Assembly: GCA_007449985.2 (NCBI GenBank)
Contig: VIIQ02000004.1
Location: 806,001 to 870,000, forward strand
DNA from: Desmodesmus armatus
Taxonomy: Eukaryota > Chlorophyta > Chlorophyceae > Sphaeropleales > Scenedesmaceae
DNA: 64,000 bases
Direction: 5' to 3'
Shown: piece after piece, positions 46,602 through 58,400 of the stretch
Layout: the number at the start of each line of letters is the position of its first letter
Position numbering within the stretch: position 1 is the stretch's first letter
Program-made: the position numbers and the translations under genes
Notes under the pieces: model-generated
Database searches by the model: none
Told to the model about the DNA's origin: nothing
The model's input: the letters and a program-made list of their open reading frames with translations, nothing else

Positions 46602-49600
46602 TCAACGACCCATGCCTGCACTGTCCTGGCCACCCGAGTGTTCACCTGTTGGGGCTGCTGCTGGCCGGAAGCCCGTGCCTGTGGTACTGCCTACGCTCTC
46701 CAGTGGCAGGCCCCTCTCAAGGTCCACCCTGGGAATGCCGTTGGCGGGTTGTAGGCCCCCCTGCTGCGTGGCCCGTGGGCTGCTACCGCTGATCATGCTG
46801 CTTGAGAGGCCCTCTAGGGGTGATTCAGCAGTCAGCGAAATACGCACCAAGTGGTCTGCTGCAGCAGCTGTGATGGACGGCTGCCTGCTGCGCAACGCTG
46901 CCGAATGCAACATCTGCCGCACAGTCATCTCCCTCGGCCCAACGTCACGGGTGATTGCCTGCGCATGCAACAGCCAGCGCATGTTGGTGTTGAAAGTCAA
47001 CAAAAATCCTGTAGCACCAAGCTCAACTGGCACTACCTCGATGACGGTGAGCATGTGCCTGAGAAAAGACACAAGCAGCTACAGCAGCAGCCGATCTGCC
47101 CATGCGTGCAGCTCACATACAGTGCTTCTGATAGGTGGCTGGTGCAGATTGTCACACTGTCACTTACGTCCTGCAGGTGTAGAACAGCGTCACACAAGCC
47201 CTCATCTTTGGCCTGAGCCCCTTGGCCCTCCATGACACGAGCCACAAGCTTGTCGATGGCATCAAAGTACTGGTTGATGATGTTGTGATCATCGAGGCCA
47301 CGCAGCTCCTGGATGAGAGATGTGACATCCGGGCTCGACGGCTCCATATGCCTGCATACCAACCATGCCGACATGCCTCAGCACTGCAGGTTTAGCCTAA
47401 ACACCGGGTGCTCAAGGCACTGCAGTGACATGTGTGTAAGCGGCAGGCTGCCCGGCTGTCACAAGGCAGTAGCTGCGCATGCACGAGGCTGCGACGAGGC
47501 GATGGAAACGGCCTGCAACCGCAGTTGAACTTACCCTGCGGTGACCTGCAAGTCCCGGCCAAAAGACCGCTGCCGCGCCAGCAGTGTGCGTGAAGCTTCT
47601 CTTGACATCCTGGGCATGTTGGGCTGGGGCTCTTCTTGTGGTTTCTGCAAGGACAGCATGCGCCACCCAGCACACGCAAGCAACAGCAGCACACACCAGT
47701 AACAACACGACAGAACTTGAGCTGACCCATGTGGGGATTCTGCTGATGTGCAGGAAACTTGTCAGCACATGTGGCCAGTCCCTGCACACCATGTCCCTGC
47801 ATTTCATGTCCCACGACCTGATCAAGAAAAGTTCACATGCAACTCATGCGTGACAGGCCACCAGACACGAAGCAAATTGCAACAAGTACGCATCAGCACG
47901 AACATCCGGCTGGCACACTGAACGAGCTGGAGACTTTGAGCAAATTCATTGCATCTCTTCATGTCAGCCACCCACCTCTTGCTCCAACAGGACGGGTGCA
48001 AGCCAGAACACCAACAGAGTGCCCAGCGTGGCACACACGACGATGGCAAAGATGCCTGTCGCTAGGCAGTCCTCGCCCCACTGCACCCACTGCTCATAGT
48101 CTGGGTTGCCTTGCATGGTCTGGTTGATGAGGGCAAGAGGCACTGCCGACAGAGAGGCCTGCACTGTGGCCTTAGGCGTCCAGGCGACTGCGTAGAACAG
48201 CTTTTCCTTCCACGTGTAGCGGCGCGTCCCCATGATGAAGTAAGTGATGACAACGCGCACACCCAGGCCTGCGCAGACAGCACAGACAGCGATACATCAA
48301 TGGTGTTACAGTGGCACACAGCCAGCAGGTGCAGACCACTCCTGCACGAACTATCAACACTAGGGTCAGGTCACACCTGTTGCTATTGGCTGTGCTGCAG
48401 CTTAGCAATCCCAAGGCGTCAGGCACAGCATGCATGTTGTGCTGACCTCAGACCCATGAAAACTGACCTGTGCACACGACCAGCAGTGCCCGGGGTATGG
48501 TGTTGGGTTCCAGCTCGCTGAAAACAATAGAGGTGCCGATTGTGGCAAACAGAATCGGCTCCATGATCCAGTTCCATATCTGCATGGAGCCCAGCCAGCA
48601 AAAGATACCCAGCACAGACTTCAGATTTGTGGGTTGTCTGCAGACCGTACATGCCTCCCCATTGCAAACAAGCAGCTTGCCATGACAATCATGTTAGGCG
48701 CAAAAATCATGACACTGCTTTGGTGCACCAGCACCAGCACCAGAGGCACCCTGGTCTATGGTCCACCGCACACGGCGCTCACCACAGCCATGACACGCTC
48801 CACATCAGCAGAGAAGTTCTGCGACGGGCCCAAGCTGAGTTTGGCTGGCTGGCCATGCTCCCAAGTATAGCATGTCACCAAGCCCACCGTCAGTGAGCCC
48901 AGGGCGCCACCGGACAGCATATCGAAGTACTCCAGGAAGAACATAATCAAGAGGGCTGCAGCAGCAAAGCATACATGTGCAGATGGAGGCATTCCACGGG
49001 GCTAGAATGTAAAGCCTGCACCACACAAGACCTGGCATGATTGCAGGACAAGACCTGGCATGATTGCAGGATGACTTATAGCTACAGAAGCCTTCCTTCA
49101 GGACTGGCGCAGCATGTCAGCCGGCAATGAAGACACACAGCTGCTGCTCTAACAGTGTGCCTGCATCTAGGCCACCCGAGTCTGCAGGACTGCACCACAG
49201 TCATCACAGCATGGCATGCATGCATGCACGTCCCATACCAACGACACCTACCAGCACCATATATGCCATAGAGGCGCTTGTACTTGTTATTGAAAAGGAA
49301 CGCAGTACAGCCAAGCACATAGCCTGCAATGATGCCGCCAACCATCCCAAAAACGACCTGCATGCGGAGCACACACACTGCACGTCAGCATGCAGCTTGC
49401 CGTGTGACCACAGGGAGTGCTGTACATGCAGGCTGTGTACCCATACATACAGTCGGCCCAAAATCAGTGGCTGGTGCCACAGTCACTGCAGCTTGTCAGC
49501 ACGGTCACTGTCCTGCAGACACTGCCACGCTGCAGCAGCGCGGGAGCATGCTCTCACCTGCAGGGGCCCACTTGCTATCATCCATGCTGCGTTTTCGCCG

Positions 49601-51476
49601 GTGGCGATGGCAATGTTGATGAATATGCTGAACCCTGTGATAGCTACAATGTCATCAAAGCTGGCGGCAATCACAACTGTAGACGGGATGCCCTTGGCCG
49701 CACCCCACCCCTGCTTTTGCAGCTGGAACATGGCTGGCACCACTAGGCCGGGCCCAACAGCCTTCAGGATGAAACCTAGACTGAGGGCCAGGGTGAAAGG
49801 CATCCCGAAGACTGCAGTGGCAATCCCTGCGTCGAATATGGCCTCTGCTAGGCCAGGCAGGAAGGCCAGACGCAAGGCAGGCCACTTGTACAGCGCCATC
49901 GTCTGCAGGACAGTAACATCTGTTCGTCATGTGCAGCAGGATTGGCAGTGGCCTGCATGCGCAGGTGCTGAGTTGACCTACAGATTGTCTAGAAGACAAG
50001 CCTGGTGAGCTGAGTGCTTGCGAAGGGGAAATGCTGGCTGGTGCCCCAGAAAAGCGCACTGAACTGTGTATGTGCAGACATGGCGCCTTGACACTGTTGT
50101 ACATGTGGCAACACACCCCGCACCAACCTTGAATTCAAGTTCAAGGCCGCAGCGCAAAAAAATTGTGGCCAGCGCTGCTGCTCTCATCTGCACACCCCAC
50201 TTGTCCGGGAACGCTTCCACAAGGCCTCCAGGTACATTGGCCAGCAGCAAGCCACTGCCTAGCATGCCGACTACCCGGGGTATCCGAAGCTGCAGCAGAA
50301 GAGCAGGATGCCGCCGCAGCACGGGCAGAGTCAGCACACCCTGGCCAACACTGACCCAGTCTGTGGCTGCTTCGACCTGAAGTCAGTGGTAACATGCTGG
50401 ATGCAACCAGCAGCTGGCGCCATATGCAAGCATACTGCTGCAGCTAGCAAGACTGCTCAACAGACAACGCTGAATAGTGTAGGACACTTGGGTGCACCAA
50501 CAGTGCTTGTGACCTTGCATACATGCTGACACTGTGCGGGTGGCCTGTGGTGAAAGACTGCTGCACCCCAAGGCCAACACCCCATCCATGAAGACGGCAA
50601 GTGACAGACGTTGACAGGAACCTGGTCGTAAAAAAAAGGCTGCAACATGTGCCGCTACCAGTACTGCTGCGGGGTCATGCTGTGCTGCCACTGCCAGTGC
50701 TGCTGCGGGGTGATGCTGCGCAGCCAAAGCTGTGCAACAAGGTCTGGCCAAGTGCCTCACCCAATGTGCTATCTGGGCCGCCACAACTGAGCAGATCCAA
50801 ATCAGGAGTGCTGCAAAGGCCGGACCGCCTGGCAAGAACGCCTTTCCAGCAGCAAACACCAACACTGCAGCATGAAGGAACAGGAGGAGTGTTCAGTACG
50901 TGGCCACGCATGCTGCAACTGCTGATTCAGCCCCAGAGGCGAAATGCTACTGTGCAGCTACGCTACCCTTGCAGTAAAATACATGCACAAACTACTGAGT
51001 AAAAAGATAGTGCTAGCCTAGATCCAAGGGTGTGCTGAGCTGATATTGGGCTGCCAATGAGAAGCCCATGAAGCACCACGTCGTGTGGAGCAGCTGCAGC
51101 TGCAGCCTGACGTAACCGTGCAACTGTCTTCGGAAGCCTCACCTCCGTATGCCACTGCAGAGAGCAGGAGCATCTCCAAGCTCACAGACACACCTGCAGG
51201 ACAATCTCTGCTGAGTCAACTCTGCTGCTCAATGTCAGCATGGTGCAGCCATGGCCATCGTCAGCTGCTGTTACCAAACTCACTGGACTTGGTCTTTGGC
51301 AACGCCCTTTCCAATGCCTCCTTCCATCTTGGTGGTGGTGCTGCTGCTGGTGAGGGCCCTGGAATGACGTCAGACCCCTTGAGTTCACTGCTGCCATGCC
51401 GCTGGCGTGCCCTTGCTGACGCATTGCTGTTGCTCAGCTGCACGCCAAGCTGATGGTGCTCCTTGCCTCCCTCCAT
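46602..51476 (-). CDS. NHA/SLC9B-type cation/proton antiporter (CPA2)
   Basis: Twelve minus-strand exons: 51476-51284, 51193-51143, 50864-50761, 50376-50128, 49902-49558, 49357-49252, 48955-48783, 48618-48468, 48268-47976, 47644-47535, 47351-47168 and 47036-46602. They give about 797 residues. A ~65-residue polar N-terminus precedes about 12 hydrophobic segments. LRIPRVVGMLGSGLLLANVP, GFILKAVGPGLVVPAMFQLQ and GIPSTVVIAASFDDIVAITG match animal NHA2/SLC9B and bacterial relatives; the paired Asp of ASFDD is the expected ion-binding site. FATIGTSIVFSELEPN and WTPKATVQASLSAVPLAL complete the domain. The ~240-residue cytosolic tail (QRSFGRDLQ, DDHNIINQYFDAIDKLVAR, MRWLLHAQAITRD) is not recognised. 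Two acceptors are atypical (AAG before 48618, GAG before 47036), so exon 8's start and the final exon are less sure. Membrane location and ion are unknown. Confidence 0.85.
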
Positions 51477-51794
51477 GCCGCAGTGCACTTTGATACTGTG
51501 AACGGATGTCACTGCCTGACTGCACCCATTGCAGCCCCTCTGCAGTATTGAAACTGTCTGAGCATCGGAACTGTCGAGGCACTGTTGTCACCAAGCCGCT
51601 GTTCGCGAAGCACGAGGATGAAACGCTGCCAATGAGCGCTCAACTGATCAATGGGTCACACCGTACCTTGCCGAGCGTTTCACGGCAGCAATGATTCATG
51701 GCAGTTACCACCTGGAGTCATGGGAGTTGCAACTGTCACACCAACGCCACTATCCCAACAACTTCACCAACGTTCAGCCCTCACACCCCGCAAA

Positions 51795-54700
51795 TCACTT
51801 TGCCAGCTGTGCCTCCAGCTCAGCCACCCGTTTCTTCAGTGCTGCCACCTCTGCCTCTAGTGCTGCTTCTCTGCTGCTCGGCGGTGCTGCTGCTGGTGGC
51901 TTGTAGGGGTGGATTAGGTTGGTGCTGAATGACTTCAGGGCATCTACACCCCGCACCTCCTCCTCCAGCAGCGGCAGCTTGACCAAATGGAAGTCTTCGT
52001 ACAGGTCATGAAACTGCTGGAGGTACTTTTGCTGCATGCGCACACGTGCCTCCAGCAGCCGAGAGCCAGAAGCTGCATTGGCAACAACATAAAATAACCA
52101 TGATAAGCATCAAAAGCCTCACCCAGCTGACCCTGATCAGGTCAAACTCTTTATGTATGCTGCCAGATCTTTATGTATGCTGCCAGATGATGCAGCACTG
52201 CAGCACACCAAAGCCATCTGGATGGTTACAGTACTGTCCATTGCATTCATCAAACCCACCTGCTTCAGGGAAGATGAGCTGGTTGATGATGATGTTGCGC
52301 ACATCAATTTCATACCGCGCCAGCTCCTGCAATGCAGACCCAGGACGAAACGGTCATGTTGGACTCGGCGCACCAACCTGAAGCAAAGCAACTTACTGTC
52401 AACAGCCCTAAACTGACTGCACAGGCTGCGCTGGCTGCAACGACAACATGCACCCTGTCGACCAAGGGCACATGGTGTGACACATGGCAATCAGGTAGTG
52501 CCTGTTGACAATACAACTGCTGCCAAAAAAGTTGGGAACACAGTGACTGCTGCCAAAAGTGGGGCTCCAAACTTCCTTTTATTCAAGGGGCATGATGCAT
52601 CCCCTCCGCCCCCTTTTGGGCTCACCTGCACCAGCCGCTCTGTCTCGTACAGGGACAGGAACTCTGGGATGCACACCCCCACAAACGTTGTTTGGTCAGG
52701 GTCCTTGAATTGCTCGTTCACCTGCAAGCCAAACACCATAACATGTCGTTTGTGTGACCCGCAAACAGCTGCTGCCTTTGAGGCCTCCCCACACCCTTGG
52801 CAAGGAAGACCCCTGAGAGGTGCATACACACTGCGCAAAACACGGGTCGTGCTGCAAACGCCTTTTGCTGGCGTTTGACAGCTTTGCGCACTGCGTGTCT
52901 GTCACCCAATCCAGCCCCAGGTGTAATTGCAATGGACACTCCACAGCAGCTGGCCGCAGCCCATTGGCAATGGTGGGTGCCTCATGGTAGGCCTCCTCCG
53001 TAGGCTGCTGCAAGGTGGCTGCCACTTGGGTCTACGGCAGCCACCATCACTGCACTTGCCGCTGGCATGCTACCCTTGGCGCCACATCGCACGGCAGCTT
53101 GCGCTGCCCTATTACAACCACCTGAATGCTGATTGCTGGCTGCAACCCAAGCGCACCTTCCTCACTACAGCCAGCATGTCCTCCAGCTTGCCTGCTATCT
53201 GGTCCGCAACATTCTCATCAGCACCCATACCCATCATCCGGCTGACCTGCAAGCAAGCAGCACGTACGCCGTTTTTGAAACATAGGGGCACAGGAGCAAG
53301 AGGCACAAGCAGCAACCATCAGCAAGCTTGAGCAGGCAGCAAAGCACCAAAATCTTCTGCCTACTGTCGCTGCATGGACACGACGCCCAAGACCTGCAAA
53401 CCAAGCCCACCCGCAACTGCCTGCTGCCACCAAAGCGTCAGCATGCAAGTCGGGTCGGCGCAATAAGCAACGTCGTGGCCACGACAGGGCGGCTTGCTGA
53501 CAGCAGTGCCAATATCTGTGACGAGCAGTGTCTGTCCGATGGTGTGTCCAAGTGCGAACTGTGTGTGCTGCTCACCTGGCCCATCATGCTGCCCACAGTG
53601 CCCTTCAGCTGCATCAGCTTTGCCAGGCCCTTCTCCAACAGTGTGGGGAAGTTGAGCAGGCGCAGGGTGTGACCCGTGGGCGCAGTGTCAAACACTATGA
53701 CTTCGTAATCCATGTTTTGGACCTGCATGGAGGGCGGCACAACAGCGGCAACGGCATGAAGGGCCGATCTGTGGCTACTGGCACCATTTCAAAGCTGCCC
53801 CTGCTGTTTGCCAGTTTCGTGCTGCCCCCAATTTGCAAACCTGGACCCATGTGCCCCTTGGGGCACCAATCACTGGTGGGCCACATTGCTACGCAATGCT
53901 ATCATGTTCAACTGGCCTGCCGCGATCCCATGCACAGCTCATGCTGTGCCGCTGCTCTTATTGCAGCCCTGCTGCCAGGCACTCCAGCGCCATCGAGGAA
54001 TCGGGGAGGGGGGCACAACAGCAGGCTCATTGAAGGCTTGACCACCTGCATTGCCTGCACTGCTGCTATTTGTAAATGCTGCTGTACCTGCTGCTGTTGT
54101 TGCTGCCCTTGCACCCCGTTCTGTCACAGCAATGCTGAGGGTCACTCAACTTGCAGCATTGCTTTGTGCCCCCCTCCCCCCCTATGGCCTGCCACACAAC
54201 CATAGTGGAACTATCCTTGTAGACAGTTGTGGTGTGCTCCTCAAATGCACTCCATCTGCTGACACACCTGCTTGAGGACCTCCGCAAAGCTCATGGCCTC
54301 ATCAATGCCTGGGATGCTGCCAGCCAGCTCTGTCAGGAAGCTGTCCTGCGCCCACTCCATCTGCTCAAAGTCTGAGGTATCAGGGGTGGGGTCAATCTCC
54401 TGCATGGGTGTGCACAGGGGGCAGGGGAGCGGCAGGCATTGAGCAGAGACCGAACAGCTGGCTTCAGCATGGCTGCATGGCTGCATGGGCACACGGTCCA
54501 CGCAAACAGTGTAGGCTGTCTGGTGAAAAGGGGCTTGGCAGGTGAGGGAGGGGGGAGTGGTGGTGGTGGGGGTGGGGGTGGTGGCAGCAGCTGTGGGTAG
54601 TGGTGGGAGTGAAATTAAGGGGGAGGAATAACGGGTTGCATGAATGCATGCACATTGGGTCATGCTGAGCGCAAGAACCAGCATGGGCCTGTCGACTGAC

Positions 54701-55023
54701 CTTGGGCATATGCATGCAGCCTTACTGTTCACACCCCCACACTTGCTGCTGCGCCCACTCACCATAGCATACAGGTTGCTGAAGCCCTCGACCTGGGTGG
54801 GCGTTTTGGTGAACTTCTGCCTGAATGCATCGCTCAGGTTGTGGGCAGGGTCCGTACTGATGATGAGCACGCTCTGCCTGTGCTGGGACAGCTGCACAGC
54901 CAGGCTGCTTGAGCACGTGGTCTTGCCCACACCACCCTTGCCGCCGACCCAGATCCATTTGAGGCTCTTCTGGTCCAAGATGTTCTGCAGGGTGGGCTCA
55001 GGAGCACCCTCATCCAGGTCCAT
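51795..55023 (-). CDS. GET3: GET3/ArsA-family tail-anchored protein targeting ATPase
   Basis: Seven exons in phase: 55023-54763, 54399-54268, 53722-53576, 53246-53157, 52721-52626, 52326-52260 and 52072-51795. They give 356 residues, the usual Get3 length. The deviant Walker [11 protein letters not shown] is at 27-36 and the switch [13 protein letters not shown] has catalytic Asp at about 58. [16 protein letters not shown] is switch II; the A-loop is [27 protein letters not shown]-like [18 protein letters not shown] and [10 protein letters not shown] complete the match. Role: ATP-driven delivery of tail-anchored proteins to the ER in the cytosol. The CxxC zinc motif that normally precedes MQQKYL in fungal and animal Get3 is absent ([17 protein letters not shown]). 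The C-terminus adds a short Leu/Ala coiled coil ([20 protein letters not shown]). It is divergent from the Gln-rich gene, with 450 bp between start codons. Confidence 0.94.
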
Positions 55024-55473
55024 GCTGTTGCTGCTGTGTCGAGTGGGTGCTTGAAGGTGCTGGTGAGGTACCTGGTGTCTGAGAATCTCAGCAAATGAAT
55101 GAGCTGATGTCTGGTTTGCTTGCTGAAGAAATCTTGAAGATTCTGATCGATCAGCAGCAAGACCACGTGGTTGAGATGGAGTGATCCAAGCTTAACTCAA
55201 TACGTGGAAAACATTCACTTCTCAGAACAGCAGTTGATCGATCGTGCTGCAAAGTCAAGATTAGTCAACAAGTAATTCAAAACCGGTTGCCCTTGTGGTG
55301 TTCTCATATCCCCCTGGCATAGAACGCTCATTTGTTGGTGATTGAGTCAGTGAGGCACTGCAGACCTCAGCTCGACTGATCCTTGGTACAAGGTGCAGTG
55401 AGGGGACACATACATCCAACATCAGGGCAGAGTGGCACTGGGGCTGAGTCAGCCCTCGTAGGACTTATGTGAA
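55024..55473. promoter_or_regulatory. Probable bidirectional promoter region
   Basis: 450 bp separate the GET3 start (minus) from the start of the Gln-rich coiled-coil gene (plus). No TATA box or repeated motif stands out. Inferred from layout only. Confidence 0.4.
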
Positions 55474-58400
55474 ATGGTTTTTATTCCACCCCTTCCAAAC
55501 ACAGCACCCAAACGCCCGAGGGTGGTGCACCAGCAGCAGCAGGACAGCGATCTTCAAGCAGAGCAGCAGCAGAAGCAAGGAACGAACAACAACAGGGCAG
55601 CTGTCGCTGCTGCAGCCAATGGCAACAGCCGTACAGCTGGTCAGAACAGGCAGCAGCAAGCCAGGCCAAATCCGAAGGCTGGCACAGCAGGACGGGTGCC
55701 TAACAAGTCCAAGGTCAAATCCAAACCAGCAGAGGACAAAGCGCCAGACCCACAGCAGCTGCTGGGTGAGGCTGTTTGACTTGGGCCTTGTCTATCGAGA
55801 TCTGGAACGTGCAATAGAGCAGCATAGATGCCCTTAATTGAAGCAACGCTCAGCAACTGCAGCTTCAAAGCTGCAACTTCTATGGGGTGTGGCAGGCATG
55901 CAACATGGCTGTTTGTGTGATGCTGCTTCGGTCCAACAGCCGACGTGATAGGCTGGTTTCCAAAGTCCATCTGGGCTTGGTGCCACCCTTTGATCCTACA
56001 ACTCCTCAGGCCCTGACTGATGTTGTTGCCACCCTGCTCATGCAGCCTACCAAGCAGCACTGGCCACTCAGGTGCTGCAGAGGGAGCATGCAGCACTGCA
56101 CACACTGCAGCTGCAGCACAGCTCAACTAGCCTGCAGCTGCTGGACAGTCAGCAGCACTTGTTGCAGCAGCAACCACAAGCAGCGGCAGCGCCAGGTCCT
56201 ACAAGCGTTGCTGCCCATCACCCACATCCTGCTGAGATGCGCCCCCAGCAGGGCTGGTCAGCAGATGCGCCGCCGCAGCAGGGGCATGGCACAGCAAAGC
56301 AGCAGCCCGTGCAGCAGCGGCAGCGAGCTTCGCCAGCAAAGCAGCAACAAGTTCTGCCAGCAAAGCAGCAGCACCAGCAGGCGCGGCAGGTGCTGCAGCA
56401 GCCGAGTGCGGCAGTGCTGCCTGTGCAGCCCAAGAAGAGCCAAAATCACAAGTTCTGGGATGTTGCACCCCGGACCATCAACCCAGCCCAGGTCTGTGCT
56501 GTCCCACAACACAATTACGGCATGTCAATCAGGCATGCAGGGTTCAGTATCCAGAGCAGCTGCAAAGCTCTGTACAGCAGTCAGTGCAAGCACCCAAGCA
56601 GGCTTATGTTGCCAAGTTGGGGCTAACTGCTAGCTACAAAGTGCGTCCCAGTGTCAATGTATGTACGCTGTGATTGCTGCTTGTGCAGGTCCCAGGGTTG
56701 ACTGACCAGCCTGCCGCTGCAGCGGCAAGCAGCACCCTGTGTCTTGATCCTGCCCCATCTGGAGAACAGCAGCAGCCACATGCACAGCAGCAGCTGCCAC
56801 AGTACCACCAGGTGCAACAGCAGCAGCAGCACCAGCAGCTGCTGCAGCGCCAGGCACCAAGTGCACAGGCTGCAGCATTACCCCTTGGGCAGGCGATGGT
56901 GCACGCAGCGGCTCAAGACAACTGGCAGCAGCCTGCGCAGCACCCCCAGCAGCAGCAGCATGCTGGTGGTGTTGCTGACAAGGCAGCTGAATTGTCGGAG
57001 GCGCTGCGTGCTGCTGAGAGGCACCCAGACCCCCAGGCACGGCCGCGCATGATCAAGGACATCAAGCAGCAGATGTACAAGGTGTGTGCAGGCCTGTCGC
57101 AGCCAGAGGCGGCAAGTGCCGAGCAGACTGATGCAACTAAATTCCCCTGATGGGATCTGGCCTTCAACGGCGGCTGTTGGATTATCTGTGTACGTCATCC
57201 ACGCACACACCTGCACATCCGTCAGTTCCCCCACCAGAGAGTATGAGTGTTGTGCACCAGCTACACGCGACCTGCTGACAATGCCGCATGTTATGTGCAG
57301 TTGGAGCTTGAGCAGCAGATTGCAGAGCGGGAAGCGACACGGCGTGCAAGCAAGGTCGCTGCTGCCGCTCGTGAGACTGCCGACGCTGCCGCGCGGGCTG
57401 CTGCCCCTCCGCCCTGGGACCCTGCCGCCAAGATGGGCAGGAGGGGTGGGGGCGGGGAGCCGCTGAGAACCATGGATGGCACAGCTGTGACAGATCTGCG
57501 GAACCAACGGCACATGTGAGTGCGCTGGGCTAGGAGCGCGGTCGGCAACAACACACATGTCATGGGGTGCACGTAGCATGCCCATGTTCTGTCATGTGGC
57601 TACAGTGCGCTTGCAAGCCACTTCTTCTTCTTCGGGCGCAAAAGCTGGGGAGGGACACCGCTACATGACTCATGTAGCGGTGTACATAAGCCAGATTATC
57701 AGTCACAACACTGCAGTGGAAACTTGCTTTCATGAAAAATATGCACAACTACTGACAGCCGATGCCTGCTACATTGCTGTTGTTCCTGCAGGTTGCCTGT
57801 TTCAGGGCTGGATATCAGCAGCTCCCAATGCTTTGACAGCACTGCTGGACTGCCAACTCACCAGCCACACCAGGAGCAGCAGCAACAGCAGTGGCCACAG
57901 CAGCAACAGCAGCAACAGCAGCAGCAGTGGCAGCAAGCGCCTAGTGCCTCCCTCCCTGCCAGTGTAGCAGGCAGCCCAAACCGCAGCTGTGCAGCTGCCA
58001 GCAGCAGTCCAGGAGCTCTGGCACCAGCAGCAGCCACTGTTTCAGCACACGGCAGCTTTGCAAGGCGGGACAGCAACAGTATGGCAGGCGGTGCTGCCGC
58101 AGCTGCTGCCACAGCAGCAGCCACAGCTGCTGGGTCGGCGGCTGGGGGAAGGGGTTCATGGGGTGCATGTCTGAGCTGCGAGCTGGGCCTTCTCAGGAGC
58201 AGCGGGCGGCTGCTGCAGCAGCACGGCAGCAGCTGCAGCGGGACCTGGAGGCTCAAATGGCTGAGAGAGCGGCACGAGCACAAGCGCAGGAAGCGGCAGA
58301 AGCAGCAAGGGCGGCAGCAGAGGAGGCTGCCCTGCAGCACTACCTGCTGAATAAGAGCAGCAGCCAGGCCGATGTCGCTGCTGTTGGCAAGGAGGCTTCC

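Noticed and set aside
47033..47170. Possible early stop of the NHA protein using the TTTCTCAG acceptor at about 47056
   Set aside because: That acceptor is better than GAG at 47037 but gives only a short tail (AHAHRHRGSAS) and leaves a long, protein-like frame unused. Kept as an alternative, not the main model.
53528..54205. 225-residue plus-strand frame opposite GET3
   Set aside because: It is antisense to a GET3 exon and two introns and is rich in Cys and His without pattern. GET3 on the minus strand explains the locus.
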